Below, one piece after another: positions 16,040 to 26,100 of a DNA stretch of 64,000 bases (the first letter of the stretch is position 1; each line of letters begins with the position of its first letter). This DNA comes from Streptomyces griseus subsp. griseus. GTDB lineage: Bacteria > Actinomycetota > Actinomycetes > Streptomycetales > Streptomycetaceae. The notes beneath the pieces were generated by a model that had not been told where the DNA came from, searched no databases, and worked only from the letters and a program-made list of their open reading frames with translations. Made by a program: the position numbers and the translations under genes. The stretch covers positions 558,001 through 622,000 of the forward strand of contig NZ_JOJE01000005.1 in assembly GCF_000720255.1 (NCBI RefSeq). The letters are read 5' to 3'.

Positions 16040-18244
16040 TCACGGTGTCGTCGCGTGATGCTGTGCCCTACTGACGTCGTAGACGCCGGGTACGTTGCGC
16101 ATGGCCCGCATCAGGGCGGGGAGGTGCGCCGCGTCGGGGAGTTCCACCGTGTAGGTGTGGCGTACGCGCTGCTGGGTCGGGGGTTCGACCGTGGCCGAGA
16201 CGATCTCGGCGCCCTCCAGGGCCATGGCCTCGGTGAGGTCGGCCAGCAGATGGGGGCGACCGAACGATTCGGCGACCAGCGTGACCCGGCACTCGGCGGC
16301 GTCCCCCCAGCGCACCGCGACCTCCGCACGCCCCGCGTTCTTCATGCGCGCCACCGCGGCGCACTCCACGCGGTGCACGGTCACCGCTCCCCCGCGCACG
16401 GAGAAGGCGGTGATCTCGTCGGGCGGTACGGGGGTGCAGCAGCCGGCGAGGCGGACGGTGGCGCCCGGCTGGTCGACGACGACGTTCGCGGTGCCGGGCC
16501 GCGCGGCGGAGCCATCGGGTGCCTCGGTCGTCCGGAACGGTGTCCCGGCCGTCCTGAGCGGTTTCCGGACGGTCGCTTGCGCCGTGGCCTCCGCGCCGTC
16601 CGGGTCCGGCGCCGTCTGCGCCGCGTCCGTATCCGCCGGCGCCGGATGGGTCGCCAGCCACCGCTGGATGGCGATCCGCGCCGCGGGGGTGTGGGCGTGC
16701 TCCAGCCACTCCCTGGAGGGCTCGGAGGCGGGGTCCTGGCCCATGAGGAGCTGCACGGTGTCGCCGTCCCTCAGGACGGTGCTCAGCGTCGCCAGGCGGC
16801 CATTGACGCGCGCCCCGATGCAGGCGTGCGCGTCCTCGCCGTACTGCGCGTAGGCGGCGTCCACGCAGGTCGCGCCGTCGGGCAGGCCCAGGGTGCCGCC
16901 GTCGGGCCGGTAGACGGTGATCTCGCGGTCCTGGGCGAGGTCCTCGCGGAGGGTGGACCAGAAGGTGTCGGCGTCGGGGGCGGCCTTCTGCCAGTCCAGG
17001 AGCCGGGAGAGCCAGCCGGGGCGGGTGGGGTCGACGCGCTCGCCGTCGCTCGACGCGGTCTGCTCCTCGGCGGAAGGGGCGTACGGGTTGCCCAGCGCGA
17101 TGACGCCGGCCTCGGCGACCTTGTGCATCTGGTGCGTACGGATGAGGACCTCGGCGACCTGGCCGTCCTCGCGGGCGACGGCGGTGTGCAGCGACTGGTA
17201 GAGGTTGAACTTGGGGACGGCGATGAAGTCCTTGAACTCCGAGACGACCGGCGTCATACAGGTGTGGAGCTCTCCGAGGACGGCGTAACAGTCGGCGTCC
17301 TCGTTCACCAGCACCAGGATCCGACCGAAGTCCGCGCCGCGCAGTCGGCCGCGCTTGCGGGAGACCCGGTGGACGGAGACGAAGTGGCGCGGCCGGATGA
17401 GGACCTCGGCCGGGATGTCGGCGTCGCGCAGCACCGCGCGCATGGCCTCAGCGAACTCGGCGAGCGGGTCGTCGGCGCGCGAGTCGTTCTCGGCGATCAA
17501 CGCGCGCGTGTGCTCGTACTCCTCGGGGCGCAGGATCGCGAAGACGAGGTCTTCCAGTTCGGTCTTGAGCGCCTGGACGCCGAGCCGTTCGGCGAGCGGG
17601 ATGAGGACGTCCCGGGTCACCTTGGCGATGCGGGCCTGTTTCTCGGGGCGCATCACGCCGAGGGTGCGCATGTTGTGCAGCCGGTCGGCGAGTTTGATCG
17701 ACATCACGCGGACGTCGCTGCCGGTGGCCACGAGCATCTTGCGGAAGGTCTCGGGCTCGGCGGCCGCGCCGTAGTCGACCTTCTCCAGCTTCGTGACGCC
17801 GTCGACGAGGTAGCGGACCTCCTCGCCGAACTGCTCGCGCACCTGATCGAGCGTCACGTCGGTGTCCTCGACGGTGTCGTGGAGCAGGGACGCCGTCAAG
17901 GTGGTCGTCTCGGCGCCGAGTTCGGCGAGGATCAGGGTCACCGCGAGCGGGTGGGTGATGTACGGTTCGCCGCTCTTGCGCATCTGGCCGCGGTGCGAGG
18001 ACTCGGCCAGGACGTAGGCGCGGCGCAGCGGTTCGAGGTCGGCGTCGGGGTGGTGGGCGCGGTGGGCCTCGACGACGTGGCTGATCGCGTCGGGCAGCCG
18101 GTCGCGGGAGGCGGAGCCCAGCAGCGCGACCCGGCCCAGGCGGCGCAGGTCGATCCTGGCGCGGGCCTTGCGCCGGGGCACGGCCGGCGTCATCGCGCCC
18201 GCCACCGGGCCTGGGCTCACGGAATTCGTGGCCTCCGCACTCAT
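16040..18244 (-). CDS. rshA: RelA/SpoT homologue (RSH) (p)ppGpp hydrolase/synthetase
   Basis: Long RSH enzyme controlling the stringent-response alarmone. The HD hydrolase domain looks intact (HRGQMRKSGEPYITHP, HDTVEDTD with His122-Asp123, and KLADRLHNMRTL). The synthetase domain is recognisable (FKDFIAVPKFNLYQSLHT, AEVLIRT) but diverges: the usual EIQIRT and AAHW motifs are altered and the region before RILVLV is shortened, so synthesis may be weak or lost. A TGS domain and a C-terminal ACT domain complete the protein. The ATG at 18244 has GGAGG five bases upstream; an upstream in-frame ATG at 18295 is less likely. It matches the second RSH (RshA) of Streptomyces rather than classical RelA; 734 residues. 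Confidence 0.88.
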   Translation of the reverse strand: MSAEATNSVSPGPVAGAMTPAVPRRKARARIDLRRLGRVALLGSASRDRLPDAISHVVEAHRAHHPDADLEPLRRAYVLAESSHRGQMRKSGEPYITHPLAVTLILAELGAETTTLTASLLHDTVEDTDVTLDQVREQFGEEVRYLVDGVTKLEKVDYGAAAEPETFRKMLVATGSDVRVMSIKLADRLHNMRTLGVMRPEKQARIAKVTRDVLIPLAERLGVQALKTELEDLVFAILRPEEYEHTRALIAENDSRADDPLAEFAEAMRAVLRDADIPAEVLIRPRHFVSVHRVSRKRGRLRGADFGRILVLVNEDADCYAVLGELHTCMTPVVSEFKDFIAVPKFNLYQSLHTAVAREDGQVAEVLIRTHQMHKVAEAGVIALGNPYAPSAEEQTASSDGERVDPTRPGWLSRLLDWQKAAPDADTFWSTLREDLAQDREITVYRPDGGTLGLPDGATCVDAAYAQYGEDAHACIGARVNGRLATLSTVLRDGDTVQLLMGQDPASEPSREWLEHAHTPAARIAIQRWLATHPAPADTDAAQTAPDPDGAEATAQATVRKPLRTAGTPFRTTEAPDGSAARPGTANVVVDQPGATVRLAGCCTPVPPDEITAFSVRGGAVTVHRVECAAVARMKNAGRAEVAVRWGDAAECRVTLVAESFGRPHLLADLTEAMALEGAEIVSATVEPPTQQRVRHTYTVELPDAAHLPALMRAMRNVPGVYDVSRAQHHATTP

Positions 18245-18729
18245 GGGCACCTCCGGCTGCGTGGACCGGCGGACGGGGTGCCCCATGGCGGACACGGCTC
18301 AGGGGGTGGCAATGATTCCCCCGTCCGGGCCGGTGCTTGATGCTACCGAGCCCAGCACGCGCGACTGACCGCCTCTCGCCGAGCGTGAAACGGATCACCC
18401 ATTCGAGCGACGGTTTCGATGTTTACGCTTTTGCGCCACTCGACTTGAGATCTCGCACGATGTCGAACCCGCGCCGACCCCTGGGAATCGTCTAGTGCTG
18501 TGACCGGAAAGGTTCACCGGCTCGCGACGCCCGGCACGGCCCCTCGCCGCGTTGTCGCATCACCCGAGTACATCCAGTACGCGGGTAATGCTCCGCCTTG
18601 CGAGGCACCGCACCGGACGCCGCGAGCTTCCCGGCAAACCTTTCCGGTCACAGCACTAGCCCGTGTGACACCTCATCAGGCCTCGCCGGGATGAGACGGC
18701 GAGGCTCCGCCACCCCGAAGGGGGACCCC
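18245..18729. other. Intergenic region carrying the rshA promoter and a hairpin element
   Basis: A 485-base region between divergent genes. The part nearest rshA (18370-18470) is relatively AT-rich and probably holds its promoter. The centre is the 168-base palindromic element described separately. Short open frames in it are not credible genes. Confidence 0.6.
18492..18659. mobile_element. 168-bp MITE-like long-hairpin element flanked by CTAG
   Basis: The ends are a perfect 23-bp inverted repeat beginning CTAGTGCTGTGACCGG at 18492 and mirrored at 18659. The rest of each arm is also complementary with scattered substitutions, meeting at ACCCGAGTAC/GTACGCGGGT around a five-base loop near 18574, so the whole unit can fold as one hairpin. 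The self-complementary CTAG ends fit a target duplication of the kind used by some IS5-group elements. No transposase is encoded. It reads as a non-autonomous miniature element or extragenic palindrome; the family link is inference. Confidence 0.75.
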
Positions 18730-19518
18730 ATGCGCACCCGCCCCGCCCTCGCCGCTGTCTTCTGCGCGGCCGCCCTCTCCGCCTCGGTGTTCCCGGCAGC
18801 CGCGCACGCGGCGGGCGGGGCCGCGGCCAGTGACACGACGTTCAAGGTCTCCGTCGACGGCGGCAAGGACATCGTGCTCGGCCTGAACACGAAGAAGACC
18901 GTCACCATCACCTGGACCGCGAAGGACCCGGACGGTGTCGTCCGGTCGTGGGCCTACCTGTGGCACGGGCCGAACGTGGACGACATGGACGGTCACCTGC
19001 CGGCCTACCCGCCGGCGGGCACCTGCGCCGTGTCGCCCACCGACCCCACCACCTCCACCTGCGAGACGACCTTCACCGTCGACGCCGAGCGGGACGTCCG
19101 CGAGAACGCTCTCGCCGGCACCTGGAACGTGCTCGCGGAAGCACAGGACACTCACGACGACTGGACGGCGATCGACGTGGCCGGCACGGCGCGGATCAAG
19201 CGGAACGCCGTGGTGACGGTGAACGCCTCGCCCGAGCCGGTGCGCACGGGCCGGACCGTCACGGTCGCCGGCAAGCTGACCCGCGCCGACTGGGCGAGCC
19301 GCACCTACACCGGCTACCGGGGCCAGTCCGTCCAGTTGCAGTTCCGCATGAAGGGCAGCAACACCTACACCACCCTGAAGACCATCACCAGCGGCGCCGG
19401 CGGCGCGCTGAAGACCACCACCAGGGCCAGGACCGACGGCTACTTCCGCTTCGTCTTCGCCGGCACCGGCACCACCGGCCCGTCCACGGCCGCCGGCGAC
19501 TTCGTCGACGTCAGGTGA
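18730..19518 (+). CDS. Secreted beta-rich protein of unknown function
   Basis: A 262-residue exported protein with a clear signal peptide ending at AHAA (about residue 27). The mature part looks like two all-beta Ig-like modules: residues 35-150, with two cysteines (GTCAV, STCETT) that may form a disulfide, and 155-262 (VTVAGKLTRA ... DGYFRFVFAGTGTTGPS), a pattern common in Streptomyces secreted proteins. The ATG at 18730 follows AAGGGGG. No catalytic motif is visible. Its stop overlaps the convergent permease stop by eight bases. The hairpin element ends 70 bases upstream and could affect its expression. Confidence 0.75.
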   Translation: MRTRPALAAVFCAAALSASVFPAAAHAAGGAAASDTTFKVSVDGGKDIVLGLNTKKTVTITWTAKDPDGVVRSWAYLWHGPNVDDMDGHLPAYPPAGTCAVSPTDPTTSTCETTFTVDAERDVRENALAGTWNVLAEAQDTHDDWTAIDVAGTARIKRNAVVTVNASPEPVRTGRTVTVAGKLTRADWASRTYTGYRGQSVQLQFRMKGSNTYTTLKTITSGAGGALKTTTRARTDGYFRFVFAGTGTTGPSTAAGDFVDVR

Positions 19519-20974
19519 GGGTGCCGGGCCTGCCCCGGCGGACACGCTCCCGGACCAGTGAGACCGCGATCACCAGGGCGGCGACCAGCAGGGACAGCAG
19601 TACCTGCACACGGCCGCCGCCCTCGCTGTCGTCGGTGAGCATGTAGACGAGCACGAACGAGATCATCCCGATCGTCGCCCAGGTCAGATACGGGAAGAGC
19701 CACATGCGGACGACGAGCTTCTCCGGGCTCTCGCGCAGGATGATCCCCCGCATCCGCAGCTGCGAGAAGCAGATGACCAGCCACACGAAGAGCGCGACCG
19801 CGCCCGAGGAGTTCAGCAGGAACTGGAAGACCGTGTCCGGCCACAGGTAGTTGAAGGCGACCGCGACGAATCCGAACGCCACCGAGGCGAGGATCGCCGT
19901 CTGCGGGACACCGCGGCTGTTCGTGCCGACGAAGGAGTGAGGGGCGTCGCCGCGCTGTCCGAGGGAGAAGGCCATGCGTGAGGCGGTGTAGAGGCCGGAG
20001 TTGAGACAGGACAGTACGGCGGTCAGCACGATGAAGTTCATGATCTCGCCGGCGTGCGGGATGCCGATCGAGTCGAGTGCGGCGACGTAGGAGCCTTTCT
20101 CGGCGATCGATGGGTCGTTCCACGGCAGCAGCGCCACCACGACGAGGATCGAGCCGACGTAGAAGACGCCGACGCGCCAGATCACGCTCCGGGTGGCCTT
20201 GGCGACCGCGCGCCGGGCGTCGGGGGACTCTCCGGCGGCGAGGGTGACGATCTCGCTGCCCATGAAGGAGAAGACGACCAGCAGGATGCCGGTGAGGATC
20301 GCGCCGGGACCGTGGGGCAGGAAGCCGCCGTGCCCGGTGAGGTTGTCGAAACCCGGCGCGGCGTGGTCGGAGCCGGGCAGTACACCGAAGATGGCCAGAC
20401 CACCGAGGACGATGAAGCCGGTGATGGCGACGACCTTGATGCCGGCGAACCAGAACTCGAACTCGCCGAAGGAGCCGACGGAGGCCAGGTTCGCGGCCGT
20501 GAGGACCACCATCACGATCAGCGCCCAGGCCCACTGCGGTACGGCCGGCACCCATCCCTCCAGGATCACCGCACCCGCGGTCGCCTCCACGGCCAGCACC
20601 ACGACCCAGAAGAACCAGTACAGCCAGCCGATCGAGAACCCGGCCCAGCGGCCCAGGGCCCGGTCCGCGTACGCGGAGAACGAGCCGGAGCTCGGGTTCG
20701 CCGCGGCCATCTCGCCGAGCATCCGCATCACGAACACGACCAGCGCGCCGACCAGCGCGTACGACAGCAGGATGCCGGGCCCGGCGGCGGCGATGCCGGA
20801 GGCGGAGCCGACGAAGAGACCGGCGCCGATCACCCCGCCGATGGCGATCATCGACAGGTGACGGTTCTTCAGGCCGGCCCGCAGGCCCGCCTGCTGTGCA
20901 GGCTGAACGCCGGTGGGCGGAGCGGTGTCTTGGGCCGGAGGCCCGGGGGGACGTGTAGTCATGTCGACATCCAT
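19511..20974 (-). CDS. Amino-acid permease (APC superfamily, GabP-like)
   Basis: Integral membrane amino-acid transporter of the AAT family, probably a proton symporter. About 12 transmembrane segments are evident. Family motifs include HLSMIAIGGVIGAGLFVGS in TM1, GEMAAANPSSGSFSAYADRALG and FSFMGSEIVTLAAGES, which resemble GABA/aromatic permeases. The start is uncertain: MDVDMTTRPPG at 20974 or MTTRPPG at 20962, neither with a strong ribosome site; the longer frame from 21121 adds implausible Pro/Arg-rich sequence. A PucR-type regulator gene lies upstream on the same strand with a 20-bp palindrome between, suggesting local control. Substrate not determinable. Confidence 0.9.
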   Translation of the reverse strand: MDVDMTTRPPGPPAQDTAPPTGVQPAQQAGLRAGLKNRHLSMIAIGGVIGAGLFVGSASGIAAAGPGILLSYALVGALVVFVMRMLGEMAAANPSSGSFSAYADRALGRWAGFSIGWLYWFFWVVVLAVEATAGAVILEGWVPAVPQWAWALIVMVVLTAANLASVGSFGEFEFWFAGIKVVAITGFIVLGGLAIFGVLPGSDHAAPGFDNLTGHGGFLPHGPGAILTGILLVVFSFMGSEIVTLAAGESPDARRAVAKATRSVIWRVGVFYVGSILVVVALLPWNDPSIAEKGSYVAALDSIGIPHAGEIMNFIVLTAVLSCLNSGLYTASRMAFSLGQRGDAPHSFVGTNSRGVPQTAILASVAFGFVAVAFNYLWPDTVFQFLLNSSGAVALFVWLVICFSQLRMRGIILRESPEKLVVRMWLFPYLTWATIGMISFVLVYMLTDDSEGGGRVQVLLSLLVAALVIAVSLVRERVRRGRPGTLT

Positions 20975-21324
20975 GGGGTGGTTGGGAGGGCCATCGGGGA
21001 GCGGCTGCCCGGATCGCCGAAGGGCTGGTTCGCCGGATCGCTTCGGTGGGGGACGAGCGGGCGTGCATGCGGGGGCGGGGCAGGAGCGGTCATGGTCCTG
21101 ACGATTCCCGCGGGCGTGCACGGTCCGGAGCGGTATCCGGAGGCCGCCGGTGACCTGGTCGTCACCGCGGGTCCGTGCCTCGCTCCGTCTCCTTGTGGGA
21201 GGTGAACCGCATCACTCGCGGAAATGGATTTGCGCAAGCGTATGAGTGGCCGGGGGGTGAGGTGTTTGTCCCCGGGGACAAACTCGCCCTCGATGGTTGT
21301 ACGGTCCGCCAATGCGGAGCGGGG
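20975..21324. other. Region between the PucR-type gene and the permease gene
   Basis: A 350-base interval on the shared leftward strand, presumably holding the permease promoter. It contains the 20-bp palindrome at 21264-21283 and a TTGCGCAA octamer near 21230. No gene is evident. Confidence 0.5.
21264..21283. promoter_or_regulatory. Perfect 20-bp palindrome, candidate operator
   Basis: GTTTGTCCCCGGGGACAAAC is self-complementary over 20 bases with no spacer. It lies 41 bases past the PucR-type gene and about 290 bases before the permease start. A spacerless palindrome is more typical of a dimeric regulator site than of a terminator; the binding protein is unknown. Confidence 0.5.
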
Positions 21325-22983
21325 TCAGCCGCTGGGTGGCAGCCGCAGCTGGAGCATCGCCAGCAGCCGCTGGTCGGGGCGGCTCAGATCGAGACCGGTC
21401 AGCTCCTCGGCCCTGCGCATGCGGTAGCGCAGCGTGTTGGGGTGCACATGCAGCTGGGCCGCGGCCTCCCGGACGTCACCGAAGCAGTTCAGGTACGCCA
21501 GCAGGGACTCCGCCAGCCGGCCCTGGTGCCGGCTGTCGTGCGCGACCAGCGCGGTCAGCCGTGGATCCCGTATCTCGGGATGGGCGGCGAGCAGCGTCAG
21601 CATCTCGCTGACCAGGACCTCCGCCTGGATGTCCGGCAGCGCGGCGACCGCGGCGGGCAGACCGGCGCCCATCATGGCGTCGAGGATGCGGTCGGCCTCC
21701 CGGCGCGACTCGGAGGCGTCCGCGAGCCCGGACACCACACAGCCGACGGAGCCGCGCAGCGGCAGGCCGAGGTGGCGGCGCGAGGCGTCGGTGATCTCCT
21801 GGGCCCAGCCGCGCAGCGTGTCCGTGTCGATACCGCGTCCCAGCTGGGGCAGCAGCACATAGATGCGCGGATCGAGCTGGGTGACCAGCGCGCTGCGGTG
21901 CCGGGCGGCGATGTGCACGGAGATCAGGTTGGTGACCTCGGAGTGGGTCAGCTCCGGTGACGCACCGGCCGGGCCCGTCCCCGGTACGGCGACGGCGCCC
22001 GCGGTCCCGTACGAGAAACCCAGGACGGCGGCCGGGCGGGTGGCGTCGAAGCCCAGGTGGGTGGCGAGCGGCTGCGGCCCGGTGCTGCCCTCCAGCAGCC
22101 CGGCCAGCAGGGTCCGGGTGAGCGTCAGGTCCTCGGAGAGTTCCCTGCGACGGCGTACCAGGTGGTGCGCTGCGACCCGGGCGGCACCCAGCAGCGCCTG
22201 CTCCGAGTGGTCGGACAGCGGAGTCGAGCCCTCCTGCACCCAGATGGTCCCCAGCTGCCGGTCCCCCGACCGCACGGCCACCGCGAGCCGGGGGCGGATG
22301 CCCAGCTCCGGGTGGCTGTCGATGCCGATCACCTGGTCGCTGGAGTGCAGGTGCTGGAACACCCCCCACTCGCGCAGCTTCGCCAGGTACGCCTCCGGGC
22401 CCTGCCAGCCCAGGATGGAACGCCGGCGCAGGTCGTCGATCTCGTCGGAGTCGGTGGAGCGGGAGTAGGCCAGCACCCGGTTGGCGGCGTCCTCGATGCT
22501 GACGATGCCGCCCGTGAGGATGGCGGTGGTCTGGGCGAGCGAGAACAGGTCTCCGCCCTCGGCCCCTTCGCCGGGGTGGCCGGGGGACGCGTCGTCGAGG
22601 GCGGCGCGGGCCAGCGCGTTCACCTGCTCCCAGCGTGCGTCGCCGCGCAGCGACAGCAGGGCGACGCCGGCTTCGGTGGCGGTCTCGCCGAGGACCCCGG
22701 CCTGGCCGGGACCGTCCAGCTTCACCACGACGGCGGCGGCACCGTCGCGGGCGGCGGCCCGCAGCGCGGGCAGTGCGGCCCGGCCCCGCGCACCGATGAC
22801 GAGGACCAGCTCGCCGGCCCGGGCCGTCGGAGGGTCCTCGGGGTCGAGCAGGGCGACATCCCGGATCACCACGTCCAGCCCGAGCGGAGCGGCCTGCACC
22901 TCCACCAGCGAGTCGCCCAACGCCATCAGCAACTGCCGCAGGCCGATGCCGGCTGGGGGCGGGGACACCGCGGCCGATTCCAT
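21325..22983 (-). CDS. PucR/CdaR-family transcriptional regulator
   Basis: A 552-residue regulator with an N-terminal PucR-like domain (about 10-140, VQAAPLGLDVVIRDVALLDPED), a central GGDEF-like/CdaR region, and a C-terminal PucR helix-turn-helix (FGDVREAAAQLHVHPNTLRYRMRRAEEL). Such proteins control purine, amino-acid or GABA use. The ATG at 22983 (MESAAVS) has GAGGG eight bases upstream; the longer frame to 23076 lacks support. The downstream permease on the same strand is a plausible target, with the palindrome at 21264 as a possible site. The effector cannot be inferred. Confidence 0.9.
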   Translation of the reverse strand: MESAAVSPPPAGIGLRQLLMALGDSLVEVQAAPLGLDVVIRDVALLDPEDPPTARAGELVLVIGARGRAALPALRAAARDGAAAVVVKLDGPGQAGVLGETATEAGVALLSLRGDARWEQVNALARAALDDASPGHPGEGAEGGDLFSLAQTTAILTGGIVSIEDAANRVLAYSRSTDSDEIDDLRRRSILGWQGPEAYLAKLREWGVFQHLHSSDQVIGIDSHPELGIRPRLAVAVRSGDRQLGTIWVQEGSTPLSDHSEQALLGAARVAAHHLVRRRRELSEDLTLTRTLLAGLLEGSTGPQPLATHLGFDATRPAAVLGFSYGTAGAVAVPGTGPAGASPELTHSEVTNLISVHIAARHRSALVTQLDPRIYVLLPQLGRGIDTDTLRGWAQEITDASRRHLGLPLRGSVGCVVSGLADASESRREADRILDAMMGAGLPAAVAALPDIQAEVLVSEMLTLLAAHPEIRDPRLTALVAHDSRHQGRLAESLLAYLNCFGDVREAAAQLHVHPNTLRYRMRRAEELTGLDLSRPDQRLLAMLQLRLPPSG

Positions 22984-23080
22984 GATCGTCGCCCTCTGCT
23001 GGGAGCCAGGCCGGACTCCGATGCTAATCGGTAGGGGCGAGGACCCACAGGGCGTCGCAGGTCCGCCCGGGGACACGGAC

Positions 23081-23110
23081 AGGCCCGCCCCGGCTGATGC
23101 CCGGGCGGGC
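23081..23110 (-). terminator. Terminator of the LamG-protein gene
   Basis: GGCCCGCCC (23081-23089) pairs with GGGCGGGCC (23102-23110) around a 12-base loop, 22 bases after the stop codon of the large leftward gene and upstream of the PucR-type gene. It is a strong candidate intrinsic terminator. Confidence 0.7.
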
Positions 23111-23132
23111 CCGTGAGGGTCGGCTCGTTCCG

Positions 23133-26100
23133 TCAGTCGAGTTGGACCGTCTTCGGGAAGTCACCGCCGGCGGCGGCGTCCGCCGGGGGGAGGGCCGTCG
23201 GGTAGACGCGGATGTCGCTCAGGGAGGCGTTGGTGTATTCGCCGTAGGTGCCGGAGGACAGCTTGCGGCCGACCTGGAGGGGGCCGGTCGCGTTCCAGGG
23301 GGTGTAGGTCCAGGCGCGGGTGGCGGTGAGCTTGCCGTTGACGTACAGGCGGAGTTCCTTGGCGGTGGCGTCGTAGACGCCGACCAGGTGGGTCCACTGG
23401 CCGGTGGTCGCCTTGGCACCGTAGGCGGCTGCCCAGACGGAACCGGTGGCGTCGGTGCTGTGGCGGCCGAAGGCCCAGGACCCGGCGCCGGAGGAGTAGT
23501 ACAGCTGGAAGCCGTTGTTGGTGGTGCCGCTCTGCGAGAGGAACGTGCTGTTCGCCGCGAGCGAGTTGAGCTTGACCCAGGCCGAGACGGTGAAGCTCTT
23601 GGACGTGTCCACGGCGGGGCCGCCGGCCGCGGCGTAGCCGGTGGTGCCGGTCAGGTCGAGGACCGCGCCGCGGGCGGAGTCGGTGCGCCAGCCGTAGGCC
23701 CCGGACAGGTTGGCGTTCAGCGTGCCGGTGCTGTCGGCGGTGCTCGTACCGGTGCCCTCGGCCAGCTTCCACCAGTGGGTGGCGGTGTCAGTGACCGAGC
23801 CCAGGGAGACCGGGGGAGCGAAGTCGTAGGTGGGCGGGGAGGTCAGGACCGGGCTCTGCCGGTAGTTGTACTCGATGAGCTGACCTGCGGTGTCGACGGT
23901 GTACAGGTCGGGGTTCCCGTCGGGGCCTCCGCCGTCGACCGTGCCGAACCTGGTGGGGCTGTTGATGTCACCGGGAGAGGCGACGACCGGGTAGGACGCC
24001 GGCGGCAGCGCGAGCCGCAGGTCGGTGTGGACGGTGGGGTGGAGCAGGGCCGGCACCAGGGTGGTGCTGTCCACGGCGATCGGGTAGCTGTAGAGCTCAC
24101 CGGAGGTCTTGTCCCGGGTCCACAGCACGGGACCGCCCTTGAAGGTGCCCGCGGCGAGGAGGGTCTGGCCGGTCCAGTCGCCGTCGCCGAGCCGGAGCGG
24201 GTTCTTCAGGTGGTAGCCGCCGTCGGACTGGTAGATCCACAGCTCCTTGTTCTCGACGGTGATCACGGCGGGGTAGTTGTAGGTGTTGCCGAAGACGTTG
24301 CCCGGCGTGATGAGCTGGCTGATGTTCCAGCTCGTGCTGTTGTAGTCGGTGCCGCGGCAGCGGCTGTCGTCCGCGACGACGTCGGCCTGCGCGCACGGGT
24401 CCTTGGGGATGACATCGAAGCGTCTGCCGATGAAGCCGCCGACCGTGGAGTACGGCGTTCTCTGGAAGGACGCGTCGTCGACCGGGTCCTGGTCGTTCTT
24501 GACGACGTAGAGCTGGCCGTTCTTGTAGGCGAACAGGTCGTCGACGTCCGCGCCGTGCAGGTTGCCGCGGTGGGCGATGAGGTAGGTGTCCCAGCCGGTG
24601 CCGTCGGGCGAGTCGCCGGCGGAGGCCACGGTGACCGGGCCGGTGACCGTGGGCGCGGTGCCGGTGACCGGGCCGCTCTGGACCGGGTCGGCGGGCTGGG
24701 CGGGGTCGAGGTTGCCGGGGATCAGGTCGAGGTCGCCGGTCTTGGTGGTGGCGAGCAGGTCGGGGACGCCGTCGCCGGAGATGTCACCGGGCTTGACCGT
24801 GGTGGCCGGGTTCCAGGGGACGGTGAAGGTGTAGCCGAAGGGCGCGGTGGAGATGTTGCCCGCCTTGTCGACGCCGGCCACGTACAGCGTGTGCACGCCC
24901 CAGTCGCTGATCGGGACGGGGATCGTGGCGGTGGACCTGCCCTGGCTGTCGGTGCCGGTGACCGAGGCGCTCTGGCCGTCGGCGGCGGTGGGCGGCGAGT
25001 CGAGCTGCCACAGGAAGGACCCCATCCCGCTGGACTTGCAGGGGCCGGGGACACAGGTGTCGTCCGTGGCCGGGCTGTCGGCGCCGGCCACGGTGAAGTC
25101 GGTGGTCCTGCCCGGGCCGGCGAACACCGGCTGGACGGTGCGCTCCGAACCGACCGGCGGGAACGCGGCGTTGCCGGTCACCTCCGGGGTCGGAGGCGCC
25201 GTGAAGTCGGCGGTGAACCAGCAGTGGTCCGATATCGCGGACTGCAGGTCGGAGGAGGAGTCGTCCTCGGCGTAGACGTCCCAGCCGTACTGGTGACCGT
25301 CCTTCAGCGTGGCTCCGATGTTCACGACCGCGTCGGTGCCGGAGGCGAGGAACCCGCTCGCCGGGGTCGAGACGTTGGCGCCGCTGCCGTCGCCGTCCGG
25401 ATCTACCGTGCGGTCCCAGACGTGGTAGTGCGCCTTGACGTTCTCACCCGACATCTGGGTGGTGACGGTCGAGTGCAGCTTGATGTTGCTGCCGGCGTCC
25501 GAGTAGGTGGTGGCACCGATCCAGCCCACCCCGCTGGTGGTACACGGGGCTGAGGCGCCGGTGGCCGCGGGGGTCGTGTGCAGGTCGGTCGGCACGGCCG
25601 GCGGGATGTCGAACTTCGTGGTCAGCGTCAGCGTGGTCGACATGCGCAGGTAGTCGTCGTTGCCGGAGGTCTGCGACTCGTTGCCGTACAGACCGACGGT
25701 CCAGGTGTTGGTGCCGGCGCCCGCGGTGCCGTCCCCGTCGTAGCCGTCGCCGTCCTGCTGGGCGATCTTCTGGGCCTGGTCGGTGACGTGGAAGGTGGCG
25801 GTGCTGTTGCTGCACGAGCTGCTGGAGTTGGCGCCGCTCGGGACCGTGTCGGTCGCCGGCGGGAAGGCGACGTCGTGGGTGCCGGGCCGTGAGTTCCAGT
25901 CGGTGCCGGCGCTGATCGCGTTCGTGGTGTGCAGGGTCAGCAGCTGGTCCTGGCTGCAGTCCCAACTGGCCGCGTAGGTGGTGGAGATCTTCACGTAGGC
26001 GTCGTAGACGACGAACGCCGGGTGCAGTCCGCTGGTGTTGATCGCCCAGTACGAGCGTTCCAGACCGACACCGCAGGGGCCGCCCCAACGCTGGTAGCCC

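Noticed and set aside
18500..18694. Small frame inside the hairpin element
   Set aside because: It lies within an inverted-repeat element and has no ribosome site or coding character.
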